Origin: an uncultured Oscillospiraceae bacterium
GTDB taxonomy: Bacteria > Bacillota > Clostridia > Oscillospirales > Oscillospiraceae
Assembly: GCA_944382965.1 (NCBI GenBank)
Contig: CALWOA010000008.1
Location: forward strand, 1 to 64,000
DNA length: 64,000 nucleotides
Direction: 5' to 3'
In this document: one piece after another, positions 34,865 to 42,116 of the stretch
Layout of the letters: each line of letters begins with the position of its first letter
Position numbering within the stretch: position 1 is the stretch's first letter
Made by a program: the position numbers and the translations under genes
The notes under the pieces: model-generated
The model's input: only the letters and a program-made list of their open reading frames with translations
Told to the model about the DNA's origin: nothing
Databases searched by the model: none

Positions 34865-36256
34865 ATGTCGGATAGTCCAATGAAAGATCTGACCACCGGT
34901 TCTCCCATGAAACTGGTGCTGTCATTTATGCTGCCGCTGTTGTTTGGAATGGTGTTTCAGCAGTTTTACAACATGGTGGATACCGTAGTGGTGGGAAAAT
35001 TCCTGGGTGTGGATGCCCTGGCAGGCGTGGGTTCCACAGGCTCCATTAATTTCCTGGTGCTGGGGCTGTGCAACGGAATTTGTGCCGGTTTTGCCATCCC
35101 GGTGGCCCAGAAGTTTGGACAGCGGGATTTTGAGGGCCTGCGGAAATTTGTAGGCAATATGGTATGGCTGAGCATCTTTTTCGCTGTGGTCATTACGCTG
35201 GTGACAACGGTATTTTGCCGTCAGTTTCTGGTGTGGATGAATACGCCGGAAGATACCTTTTCCTATGCCTATGACTATATTTTTCTGATTTTTCTGGGTA
35301 TTCCGGCGACGATGCTGTATAACCTGCTGTCCGGCATTATCCGCTCCCTGGGCGATTCCCGAACCCCGCTGTATTTTCTGATTTTTTCCAGCCTTTTGAA
35401 TGTGGTGCTGGATATCCTGTTTATTGTGGCTTTCCACATGGGCGTTGGAGGAGCCGGCTGGGCGACTCTGCTCAGTCAGCTGATTTCCGGACTGCTGTGC
35501 CTGCGGTATATGGCGAAGCATTTCCCCATTCTGAAACTGAGTAAGGAAGATCTGAAGCTGGAGCGCAGCTATGTCCAGCGGCTTCTGGCCATGGGCCTGC
35601 CTATGGGAATGCAGTATTCTATTACCGCTATCGGCAGCATCCTGCTTCAGACCGCCGTCAACACCCTGGGCGCCAGCGCCATGGCTGCCATGACCGCAGG
35701 AAGCAAGGTGGTTTTCTTTGTGGTCTGTCCTTTTGATGCCATTGGCTCCACTGCTGCTACCTTTGCCGGGCAAAATATCGGTGCGGAAAAGCCGGAACGG
35801 GTACATGCCGGTGTCCGGGCATCCTCCATTCTGGGGGTTACGTACTCCATTGTGATTTTCTTCGTGCTGTATTTCTGGGGCGGAAATCTGACCTCCATTT
35901 TCCTGGATTCCGGGGATGCGGAAGCGGTCAATGTGATTCTGCCCATGAGCCGCCGCTTCCTGCTTTGGAACGCCCTGTTCTACATCCCGCTGCTGTATGT
36001 GAACCTGCTGCGCTTTACCATTCAGGGATTGGGTTTTTCCAACCTGGCTATGGTGGCGGGTGTGTCGGAAATGATTGCCAGAGGTATCTTTGGCTTGTGC
36101 CTGGTGCCCTACTTTGGATTTGACGCAGTGTGCCTTGCCAGTCCTGCTGCTTGGGTGATGGCAGATTTGTTCCTGTTCCCGGCGTATTACGCCTGCCTGA
36201 AAAAACGAGGATACCATCCCAAAGCCCAGAAGACCAAAACACTGTCTGCTTCCTGA
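34865..36256 (+). CDS. MATE-family multidrug efflux protein
   Basis: The 463-residue membrane protein has about twelve hydrophobic segments and the MATE signatures: SPMKLVLSFMLPLLFGMVFQQFYNMVDT at the N-terminus, GVGGAGWATLLSQLISG midway and ATFAGQNIGAEKPERV. It would export cationic or aromatic compounds in exchange for Na+ or H+. The ATG at 34865 lies seven bases after AGGAGGGG. It is monocistronic, and no regulator is adjacent. Confidence 0.92.
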   Translation: MSDSPMKDLTTGSPMKLVLSFMLPLLFGMVFQQFYNMVDTVVVGKFLGVDALAGVGSTGSINFLVLGLCNGICAGFAIPVAQKFGQRDFEGLRKFVGNMVWLSIFFAVVITLVTTVFCRQFLVWMNTPEDTFSYAYDYIFLIFLGIPATMLYNLLSGIIRSLGDSRTPLYFLIFSSLLNVVLDILFIVAFHMGVGGAGWATLLSQLISGLLCLRYMAKHFPILKLSKEDLKLERSYVQRLLAMGLPMGMQYSITAIGSILLQTAVNTLGASAMAAMTAGSKVVFFVVCPFDAIGSTAATFAGQNIGAEKPERVHAGVRASSILGVTYSIVIFFVLYFWGGNLTSIFLDSGDAEAVNVILPMSRRFLLWNALFYIPLLYVNLLRFTIQGLGFSNLAMVAGVSEMIARGIFGLCLVPYFGFDAVCLASPAAWVMADLFLFPAYYACLKKRGYHPKAQKTKTLSAS

Positions 36257-36261
36257 AAAAA

Positions 36262-36304
36262 CGCTGCCTTCTATGGTTTCGTCCACAGAAGGCAGCGCTT
36301 TTTG
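36262..36304 (+). terminator. Terminator of the MATE gene
   Basis: CGCTGCCTTCT (36262-36272) pairs with AGAAGGCAGCG (36287-36297), followed by CTTTTTG. It also lies downstream of the converging feo transcript, where a run of T on the other strand is present. Confidence 0.85.
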
Positions 36305-36322
36305 TTTGAATGAGGAAAGAAG

Positions 36323-36484
36323 CTATGTTTGTTTCTGGCTGCATCCGCCGCATTTTCCGCAAGAGCAGGAGCAGCCATCGGGGCAGCCAATACATTTGAC
36401 GCCTTTTTTCTTTGCTTTGTAGATATGTCTGGCGGCAAATCCAACGATTACTGCGATAATCGCCAGAATAATGAGATTTTCCAT
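36323..36484 (-). CDS. FeoB-associated Cys-rich membrane peptide
   Basis: The 53-residue product has one N-terminal membrane helix (residues 4-18), a basic stretch, and a tail with eight cysteines between residues 31 and 48. This is the pattern of the FeoB-associated Cys-rich family. It starts 21 bases after feoB with AAAGGAGCAGGTCT. It may bind iron or assist FeoB at the cytoplasmic face, possibly in place of FeoC, which is not seen. The role is inferred from location. Confidence 0.85.
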   Translation of the reverse strand: MENLIILAIIAVIVGFAARHIYKAKKKGVKCIGCPDGCSCSCGKCGGCSQKQT

Positions 36485-36505
36485 AGACCTGCTCCTTTCT
36501 TCGGC

Positions 36506-38503
36506 TTAAGCCCGGGCGCTGAGGGTATATTCTCCGGCCAGTTTTTGGTCGGCCTTTCTGCACAGGCTTACAATGACTGCGGCAATGACAGCCACTACAA
36601 TAAGACCGGGCAGGAATCCAGCTCCCAGACTGCCGGTGGTAATCAACGTACCGATCTGGTAGACCAGGTAAGCAACGGTAAAGCCGGTGGCAAACTGCAG
36701 CGCCACACCGCCCCAGAACCACTTCCGGTCGTTGATTTCCGAGTTCATAGCGCCCAATGCAGCGAAGCAGGGCGGGGTGTACAGGTTGAACATCAGGTAA
36801 GCCAATGCGGCAACTTTGGTGATGGCAAACACACCGGCAACCTCGGCACCGGCGCCTTCCATCAGGGCCAGTTCTTCGGTGTCAATCAGGTTTTCCAATC
36901 CCACGTAGCACACGGCCAGGGTACCTACCACATTCTCTTTGGCGATGAAGCCGGTAACCGCAGCGGCAGCCAGCTGCCAGGATACCACACCCACAACAGG
37001 AACCAGCAGATAAGCAATGGGGCTGGCGATGGTTGCCAGGATGGATTCGCTGGCCACTTCCGCCTCCTGGAAGCTCCAGTTGAAGGTCTGCATAATCTGA
37101 ACTATTGTGTTGCACAGCAGGATGATGGTACCGGCTTTGACAATGTACGCTTTTCCCCGAGAACACATGGCCACAAACGCCCGCTTTACGGAAGGAACTT
37201 TGTATTCCGGCAGTTCCATGATGAAGAAGGACTTGCGGCTTCTGTGCCCGGCAATTCGGTTGACCAGCAGCGCACCCAAAAGAATCAGGGCAATACCTAC
37301 GAAGTACATCAACGTACCCACCCAGGAAGCATCGGCGAAGAAGGCACCGGCAAACAGGGCGATGACCGGCAGCTTGGCGCCGCAGGGCATGAAGGGGGTC
37401 AGCATGGCGGTGGCACGGCGTTCCCGCTCGTTGCGGATGGTGCGGCAGGCCATAACGCCGGGAATAGCACAGCCGGTGCCGATAACGAAGGGAATGACGG
37501 ATTTACCGGAAAGGCCGACTTTCTTGAAGATGGGGTCCAGCACCACAGTGGCACGGGCCATGTAGCCGCAGTCTTCCAGCAGAGCAATCAGGAAGTACAT
37601 CACCATGACCAGCGGAAGGAATCCAATTACTGCAATCACGCCGCCGATAATGCCGTCCACCAGCAGTGCCTGCAAAATCGGTGCTGCATCGGATACCAGT
37701 TCTCCCACCCAGCCTTGGAAGGTTTCCAGCCAGGCGACCAGGGTATCTGCCAGATAAGGACCCAGGGTGGACTGGGAAATATCGAATACCAGAAACATCA
37801 CCAGGGCAAAAATGGGAATGCCCAGCCACTGGTTGGTGAGGATATCATCGATTTTATCCTGGAAGTTCCGCTGCTTGGTCAAAACCTTCCGTGTTTCCAC
37901 CTGGGACACAATGGAATTGACGAACTCGAATCGCTTTTTGTCTGCGGCAATTACCGACTCCTTGTGGCTCAGATCCACAGCGCCCTGGCTGTAGGGCGCT
38001 TTCTGTCCCTTGCCCTGGGCATCCACTGCAGCCCGAACCACAGCAGCCAAGCCCTCGCCGTTGGTGGATACGGTCTCCACCACAGGACATCCCAGCTTCT
38101 GGGAGAGGGCGGAAACGTCAATGGTTGTTTCTTTCTTCTCGTTGATGTCGGCCTTATTCAGTGCAACCACCACAGGAATCCCCAATTCCAGCAGCTGGGT
38201 GGTAAAGAACAGGGAGCGGCTCAAGTTGGTGGCGTCCACAATGTTGATGATGGCGTCAGGGTGCTCATTTTTCACATAGGAACTGGTGATGCTTTCTTCC
38301 GAGGTAAAGGGAGACATGGAGTAGGCGCCGGGAAGGTCAACAGCGATGAGCTGCTGGGAGCCTGCGTAGGCTTTCTTAATCAGCGCCTCTTTTTTGGCCA
38401 CCGTGACACCCGCCCAGTTGCCCACCTTTTCATTGCGGCCAGTGAGGGCATTGTACATGGTGGTTTTGCCGGAGTTGGGATTGCCAGCAAACGCGATTCT
38501 CAT
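36506..38503 (-). CDS. feoB: Ferrous iron transporter FeoB
   Basis: FeoB is a GTPase-coupled membrane transporter for Fe(II). The 665-residue product has the N-terminal G domain with GNPNSGKTT (7-15), DLPG (56-59) and NKAD (116-119), a regulatory helical region to about 230, then the membrane part with two Gate motifs, including GTGCAIPGVMACR. Two cysteines near the gates are present. The ATG at 38503 follows AGGAGGAATCCAAA; a TTG seven codons upstream lies on the other side of that site and is rejected. An operator palindrome sits in the short gap upstream. Confidence 0.95.
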   Translation of the reverse strand: MRIAFAGNPNSGKTTMYNALTGRNEKVGNWAGVTVAKKEALIKKAYAGSQQLIAVDLPGAYSMSPFTSEESITSSYVKNEHPDAIINIVDATNLSRSLFFTTQLLELGIPVVVALNKADINEKKETTIDVSALSQKLGCPVVETVSTNGEGLAAVVRAAVDAQGKGQKAPYSQGAVDLSHKESVIAADKKRFEFVNSIVSQVETRKVLTKQRNFQDKIDDILTNQWLGIPIFALVMFLVFDISQSTLGPYLADTLVAWLETFQGWVGELVSDAAPILQALLVDGIIGGVIAVIGFLPLVMVMYFLIALLEDCGYMARATVVLDPIFKKVGLSGKSVIPFVIGTGCAIPGVMACRTIRNERERRATAMLTPFMPCGAKLPVIALFAGAFFADASWVGTLMYFVGIALILLGALLVNRIAGHRSRKSFFIMELPEYKVPSVKRAFVAMCSRGKAYIVKAGTIILLCNTIVQIMQTFNWSFQEAEVASESILATIASPIAYLLVPVVGVVSWQLAAAAVTGFIAKENVVGTLAVCYVGLENLIDTEELALMEGAGAEVAGVFAITKVAALAYLMFNLYTPPCFAALGAMNSEINDRKWFWGGVALQFATGFTVAYLVYQIGTLITTGSLGAGFLPGLIVVAVIAAVIVSLCRKADQKLAGEYTLSARA

Positions 38504-38554
38504 TTTGGATTCCTCCTCTTTCAATAGATGTTCCTTCAGGCTTAGGTTTTATAT

Positions 38555-38570
38555 GTTAGCAAAAGCTAAC
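38555..38570. promoter_or_regulatory. Iron-operator palindrome 1, between feoA and feoB
   Basis: GTTAGC-AAAA-GCTAAC is a perfect 6+4+6 palindrome 52 bases upstream of the feoB start. On the minus strand it overlaps a possible promoter, TTGACG and TAACAT with 16-base spacing, so feoB may also be transcribed and repressed separately from feoA. Confidence 0.8.
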
Positions 38571-38610
38571 TGGTCGTCAAAAAGAATCAGGAGAACAGAT
38601 TCTCCCGGAT

Positions 38611-38823
38611 TCAAATTTGAATGGCTTCTGCCAGTTGGGGATCAATGCTGTATCTGCCGTCCTTGACGGAGATCACATAGCTGCCCTTCCGTCGGGAGAC
38701 CAGAGTAACGGGTTCGCCGCTGTAGCAGCCCAAGGAGAACAGAAAGGCATTTAGTTCTTCGTCCTCTGTCTGGACCTGGCGGATGATGTATTCGGTTCCT
38801 TCCTGTGCATGGGTCAAATTCAT
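38611..38823 (-). CDS. feoA: FeoA-family ferrous iron transport protein
   Basis: The 70-residue protein is a single SH3-like FeoA domain: MNLTHAQEGTEYIIRQV, LGCYSGEPVTLVSRRKGSYVI and SIDPQLAEAI. FeoA is a cytoplasmic partner thought to support FeoB GTPase activity. The ATG at 38823 follows AGGTGAGGCTT; the frame extends upstream into the operator region without a ribosome site. It is the first gene of the leftward feo operon, followed by feoB and the Cys-rich peptide. Confidence 0.9.
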   Translation of the reverse strand: MNLTHAQEGTEYIIRQVQTEDEELNAFLFSLGCYSGEPVTLVSRRKGSYVISVKDGRYSIDPQLAEAIQI

Positions 38824-38853
38824 AAGCCTCACCTGATTTAGATCATATTGCCA

Positions 38854-38869
38854 ATTAGACATGGCTAAC
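38854..38869. promoter_or_regulatory. Iron-operator palindrome 2, feoA side, distal
   Basis: ATTAGA-CATG-GCTAAC matches the GTTAGC-N4-GCTAAC pattern with two changes. It lies in the transcribed leader of feoA, exactly 33 bases from palindrome 3, about three helical turns. Confidence 0.72.
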
Positions 38870-38886
38870 TGCCACATCAAAAAATG

Positions 38887-38902
38887 ATTAGCGGCCGCTA
38901 AC
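38887..38902. promoter_or_regulatory. Iron-operator palindrome 3, feoA side, proximal
   Basis: ATTAGC-GGCC-GCTAAC matches the consensus with one change at the edge. It begins about three bases after the predicted transcription start of the leftward promoter, where a bound repressor would block initiation. Confidence 0.8.
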
Positions 38903-38911
38903 TTCACGGGT

Positions 38912-38940
38912 ATGATACAGCCAGATCCAGATTTTGTCAA
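38912..38940 (-). promoter_or_regulatory. Leftward promoter of the feo operon
   Basis: Read on the minus strand, TTGACA (38935-38940) and TATCAT (38912-38917) are 17 bases apart. The predicted start near 38905 is just outside palindrome 3. Confidence 0.85.
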
Positions 38941-38990
38941 TACCCTTTTATAAAAAAACTCTTGAAATTATTGAGAATTACTTTCAAAAT

Positions 38991-39006
38991 GTTAGCTTTG
39001 ACTAAC
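38991..39006. promoter_or_regulatory. Iron-operator palindrome 4, central
   Basis: GTTAGC-TTTG-ACTAAC matches the consensus with one change. It lies between the two divergent promoters, upstream of both -35 boxes, in an A/T-rich stretch. Confidence 0.72.
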
Positions 39007-39045
39007 ATTTTTGAAATATTTTCAGCGAGGAACAAAAAATAATTC

Positions 39046-39074
39046 TTGACAAATCCCGGTAAGCAGGGTATCTT
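39046..39074 (+). promoter_or_regulatory. Rightward promoter of the flavodoxin operon
   Basis: TTGACA (39046-39051) and TATCTT (39069-39074) are 17 bases apart. The predicted start near 39081 abuts palindrome 5, mirroring the leftward promoter. Confidence 0.85.
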
Positions 39075-39081
39075 ATTAGTA

Positions 39082-39097
39082 GTTAGCGAACGCTAAC
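39082..39097. promoter_or_regulatory. Iron-operator palindrome 5, flavodoxin side, proximal
   Basis: GTTAGC-GAAC-GCTAAC is a perfect copy placed at about +1 to +17 of the rightward promoter. Confidence 0.85.
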
Positions 39098-39114
39098 TAA
39101 TGTTTGTACAACGG

Positions 39115-39130
39115 GTTAGCTGCTGCTAAC
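39115..39130. promoter_or_regulatory. Iron-operator palindrome 6, flavodoxin side, distal
   Basis: GTTAGC-TGCT-GCTAAC is a perfect copy, exactly 33 bases from palindrome 5, the same spacing as on the feoA side. It ends 25 bases before the first rightward start codon. Confidence 0.85.
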
Positions 39131-39155
39131 TTCTGCGAAGAAACGAGGAATACAT

Positions 39156-39260
39156 ATGATTTCCATAGAACTGTTGCGGACATTGGGGGCCATAGGCGGC
39201 ATCGTGTGCATCCTGCTCCTGTCCGCCTGGGTCAAACAACATCTCAGAAAAAATCAGTAA
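39156..39260 (+). CDS. Small single-pass membrane peptide, iron locus
   Basis: A 34-residue frame starts at 39156 and encodes MISIELLRTLGAIGG, a hydrophobic helix (about 8-26) and a basic tail ending KQHLRKNQ. It is the first frame after the rightward promoter and is followed 19 bases later by DUF3793. The ribosome site (ACGAGGAATACAT) is weak. Its position and topology resemble the small peptides that accompany FeoB. It could be a real peptide or a short chance frame. Confidence 0.5.
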   Translation: MISIELLRTLGAIGGIVCILLLSAWVKQHLRKNQ

Positions 39261-39279
39261 CCATTTTCGGGAGGTTTTT

Positions 39280-39831
39280 ATGTCCGACGATTACCTGATC
39301 CGCAACTGCGCACCTACTTTGGCGGGAATCAAAACCGCAAATCTGTTTACTTGCCCCTTTGATACCCGGGAGGAATTGTTTCAGGCAATCCGGAGAATGA
39401 ACCGACGGCTAACGCCCAAGGGACTGCGGGTGCTGCCCCTTCGGGTGTCCCGGAGCAAGGCGCTGATCTATCTGTACCGACCGGTGAAACTGGCGCAGGA
39501 TCTGTCGGACTGCGTGGCAGTATGTCTGCTTCGCCAGCAGGGATATGTTCCGGGCAGCTGCCAGCAAACGCTGGTGCAGCTGATCCGAAAACTTCGCTGT
39601 CAGGAGGACTTTCCTCATGAAATCGGTCTGTTTCTGGGCTATCCGCCGGAGGATGTCCAGGGATTTATGACCCGGGGGCCTGCCTGCTGCAAATGCAGCG
39701 GCTGCTGGAAAGTCTACGGGGACGAAGATGCTGCCAGAAAGAAGTTTGCCCAATATAAAAAATGCACCCAGATTTACTGCCGGCTTTGGGCAGAAGGAAA
39801 CAATATTGAGCGGCTCACAGTAGCCGGTTGA
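39280..39831 (+). CDS. DUF3793 family protein
   Basis: The 183-residue protein matches DUF3793, common in Clostridia beside flavodoxin and iron genes. The family block HEIGLFLGYPPEDVQGF is near residues 112-128, followed by a cysteine-rich CCKCSGCWKVYGDEDAA segment that might bind a metal or cluster. The start has CGGGAGGTTTTT upstream. The function is unknown; the location under the iron operators suggests a role when iron is scarce. Confidence 0.85.
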   Translation: MSDDYLIRNCAPTLAGIKTANLFTCPFDTREELFQAIRRMNRRLTPKGLRVLPLRVSRSKALIYLYRPVKLAQDLSDCVAVCLLRQQGYVPGSCQQTLVQLIRKLRCQEDFPHEIGLFLGYPPEDVQGFMTRGPACCKCSGCWKVYGDEDAARKKFAQYKKCTQIYCRLWAEGNNIERLTVAG

Positions 39832-39857
39832 TATACCAGATTTTTAGAAAGGTTGGA

Positions 39858-40286
39858 ATGTATATGCGTAAAATTGCAGTTGTTTATTGGAGCGGCACCG
39901 GCAACACCGAGGCAATGGCCCATGCTGTTGCGGAGGGAGCCAAGGATGCCGGAGCCGAAGTTACCATGTTTACCCCGGGGGAATTCTCCGGTGCCATGGT
40001 GGAAACATTTGACGCCATTGCCTTTGGCTGCCCGTCCATGGGCGCCGAGCAGCTGGAAGAAAGTGAATTTGAACCGATGTTTCTCGACTGCAAAGGCAAA
40101 CTGAAAAACAAGCCCATTGCCCTCTTTGGCTCCTACGGCTGGGGAGATGGGGAGTGGATGCGCACCTGGGAGGAAACCTGCCGGGAGATTGGGGCTGATC
40201 TGGTGGCCTCCGGGGTCATCTGCCAGGAAACTCCGGAGGATACGGCCCTGGCGGAATGCCGGGATCTGGGAGCGGCATTGCTGTAA
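39858..40286 (+). CDS. Flavodoxin
   Basis: The 142-residue protein is a short-chain flavodoxin. WSGTGNTEAMA near residues 11-21 is the FMN phosphate loop, and FGCPSMGAEQLEE and FGSYGWGDGEWM are the isoalloxazine loops. Flavodoxins replace ferredoxin as electron carriers when iron is low, which fits its place behind iron-type operators. The ATG at 39858 has AAAGG five bases upstream; another ATG at 39864 also possible. It is followed by a DtxR-like regulator. Confidence 0.92.
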   Translation: MYMRKIAVVYWSGTGNTEAMAHAVAEGAKDAGAEVTMFTPGEFSGAMVETFDAIAFGCPSMGAEQLEESEFEPMFLDCKGKLKNKPIALFGSYGWGDGEWMRTWEETCREIGADLVASGVICQETPEDTALAECRDLGAALL

Positions 40287-40327
40287 CTAACCCCGCTTTG
40301 TGCGGTGGCTGTCTTGGGAGGGGCTGT

Positions 40328-40708
40328 ATGGGAAGGAAAACCACCCGCCGGGAGGTCTATTTGCATCTGATCTGCCGCTTATCCGGCAAAGGCAAGGTGC
40401 GAGGAGCGGATATTGCCAGAGAACTGGAGGTTTCCCGGCCAACGGTATGCGTGTACATAAAGCACCTGGCGCAGGAGGGGGATGTTTTCATCGATCCCCA
40501 GCGGGGGATCTGCCTGACTGAGCAGGGGAGGGCTGCCATTGCAGTCCACCGGGAAACACAGCAGGTATTATCTGCACTTCTGCAGAGCCTGGGTGTGGAG
40601 GCGGAAACGGCCTGCCTGGATGCGGAGAAAATGGAGCAGCATCTGAGCCGGGACAGCCTGCAAGCTTTGCAGCATCTGCACAGCCAAAAAGAAACTACAG
40701 GAAAATAA
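40328..40708 (+). CDS. DtxR/MntR-like metal-dependent repressor
   Basis: The 126-residue product has an N-terminal winged helix (REVYLHLICRL, ADIARELEVSRPTVCVYIKHL) and the DtxR-type dimerisation helix region ending ACLDAEKMEQHLS. It is the natural candidate to bind the six palindromes upstream and sense iron. Compared with MntR and DtxR the metal site is changed. The positions of MntR Asp8, Glu11 and His103 appear to be Val, His and Gln, while the two glutamates and a DtxR-like Cys remain. The ATG at 40328 follows GGGAGGGGCTGT. Confidence 0.78.
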   Translation: MGRKTTRREVYLHLICRLSGKGKVRGADIARELEVSRPTVCVYIKHLAQEGDVFIDPQRGICLTEQGRAAIAVHRETQQVLSALLQSLGVEAETACLDAEKMEQHLSRDSLQALQHLHSQKETTGK

Positions 40709-40713
40709 AAATT

Positions 40714-40750
40714 ACAGCGCTGCGCCTGAATTGGCGAAGCGCTGTTTTTC
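40714..40750 (+). terminator. Terminator of the flavodoxin operon
   Basis: ACAGCGCT (40714-40721) pairs with AGCGCTGT (40738-40745) and encloses CGCC/GGCG. TTTTC follows. It also faces the converging DUF4340 gene. Confidence 0.85.
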
Positions 40751-40766
40751 TTTTCTGGAAACTCGA

Positions 40767-42116
40767 TTACAGAACCTGATCGTTTACGGTTTCCACCAGA
40801 GAAACCACATCCGCTCTGTTTACAAAGACGGTAGGTTCACCGTTCAGGGTTACCATACAGCTGGTGCTGTTGTAGCGGTAGAATACCAGTTCTACCTCCG
40901 GGAAGTTCTGGTGATTCTGATGGATGACAAACCGGATTTCCTCCGGATTTTCTCCTGGATCTTCAGCGGCGTAGCCGGTGGATGTCAGATCGTCCAGGGC
41001 ATCCAAAATGGAATCACCGTCCACTTCTTCGCCGTCCAGGGTGTAGGTTACTTCCTGGGTTTCGTTGCCATCTTCATCGGTGGAGGTTGTGCGGGTAATA
41101 CGGAGTGTGTAGGTTTCCCCATCCAGGGTAATATCCATAGAGAATACCTTGTCCCAATCCATCAAAAGCACATCCTCCGGCCTTAAATCTGCATAGGTGG
41201 TGAAGATCAGCGCTTCTGCCGCGGTTGCCGGGATGGTGTAGACCATATTGGAGCCGGAAATCCGGGCGTAGTACCCATTTTCACAGGAATCTCCGATTTC
41301 CAAGGAGAAGGTCTGCTCCTCTTCTTCCTGGGTGTAGTGTACAACCAGCGTGGCGGCGGGACTGTCCAGACCATACTTGCTCAGATCCTCAGCATGGTAA
41401 TTGACGCATTCCTGCCAGGTGGTATCTGTGACATAGCGCAGAAGATTTTCGGTCAGATCCGTGTCCAGAGGATGATCGTTCAAAAACCAGATGTACTCGT
41501 CAGAGTAGGCAAGACCGCTGCCTTCCATGTTTTCAATGGTGTAATTGCTGTCACTGCTCAGATGTTCCAGGGAAAGAACGTTGTCCATCTGGGGAACTTC
41601 TTCCATTTTCAGAACGCCATACAGGCCATACTGGAAAGCGTCCAGGAAGGTCGCGTCCACCAGGTAAGCGTTGCTGTCTCCGATGGACAGGTAGCGCTGG
41701 TTTCCCAAAGTGGTCTCCTCGCCGACTTTGATGGTGTACTCCGTACCGCCGGCAGTGAAATTGATCTCGCAGACCGGGGCTTCCAGCGTGTACTGATCCC
41801 AGTTTTCCACGTTTTCAATGGTTTTTGCAGAGGTGATTTCCGACAGGGCATCCAGCATGGTGTCAATGTAACTGCTGTCCAACGGGAAGGCGGCATCCTC
41901 GGCATAAACCCAGGTGTCATCCTCCTTGACTACGGAAACATCTTCGCTGTATTTCCAATGAAGGTCGGTAACGTCTTCGGGGTTCACTGTGAAAATGGTG
42001 GTATAAACTTCCTGGGATTCCGTTCCCTTTGGAGCCAGTGCTTTCACGGCAAAGGTTGTACCCAACAAAACAGCCAGGGCCAGCAGCAAAAGAAAAAGTT
42101 TCTTTCCACGTTTCAT
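40767..42116 (-). CDS. DUF4340 domain protein of a Gld-type ABC system
   Basis: The 449-residue protein has one N-terminal membrane helix (about 6-25) and a long extracytoplasmic part with three related segments of the DUF4340 type, for example TIKVGEETTLGNQRYLS. It is rich in acidic residues. The ATG at 42116 lies inside the end of the GldG-like gene (ATGA overlap). Proteins of this kind go with GldFG-like ABC transporters in Clostridia. They may be accessory surface subunits; the role is unknown. Confidence 0.82.
   Translation of the reverse strand: MKRGKKLFLLLLALAVLLGTTFAVKALAPKGTESQEVYTTIFTVNPEDVTDLHWKYSEDVSVVKEDDTWVYAEDAAFPLDSSYIDTMLDALSEITSAKTIENVENWDQYTLEAPVCEINFTAGGTEYTIKVGEETTLGNQRYLSIGDSNAYLVDATFLDAFQYGLYGVLKMEEVPQMDNVLSLEHLSSDSNYTIENMEGSGLAYSDEYIWFLNDHPLDTDLTENLLRYVTDTTWQECVNYHAEDLSKYGLDSPAATLVVHYTQEEEEQTFSLEIGDSCENGYYARISGSNMVYTIPATAAEALIFTTYADLRPEDVLLMDWDKVFSMDITLDGETYTLRITRTTSTDEDGNETQEVTYTLDGEEVDGDSILDALDDLTSTGYAAEDPGENPEEIRFVIHQNHQNFPEVELVFYRYNSTSCMVTLNGEPTVFVNRADVVSLVETVNDQVL

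Noticed and set aside
38504..38524. A TTG start that would lengthen FeoB by seven residues
   Set aside because: The extra codons are the ribosome binding site itself; the ATG at 38503 fits the family start.
36329..38527. A 732-codon plus-strand frame opposite feoB
   Set aside because: It lies entirely across feoB and the Cys-rich peptide, has low-complexity composition and no start signals.
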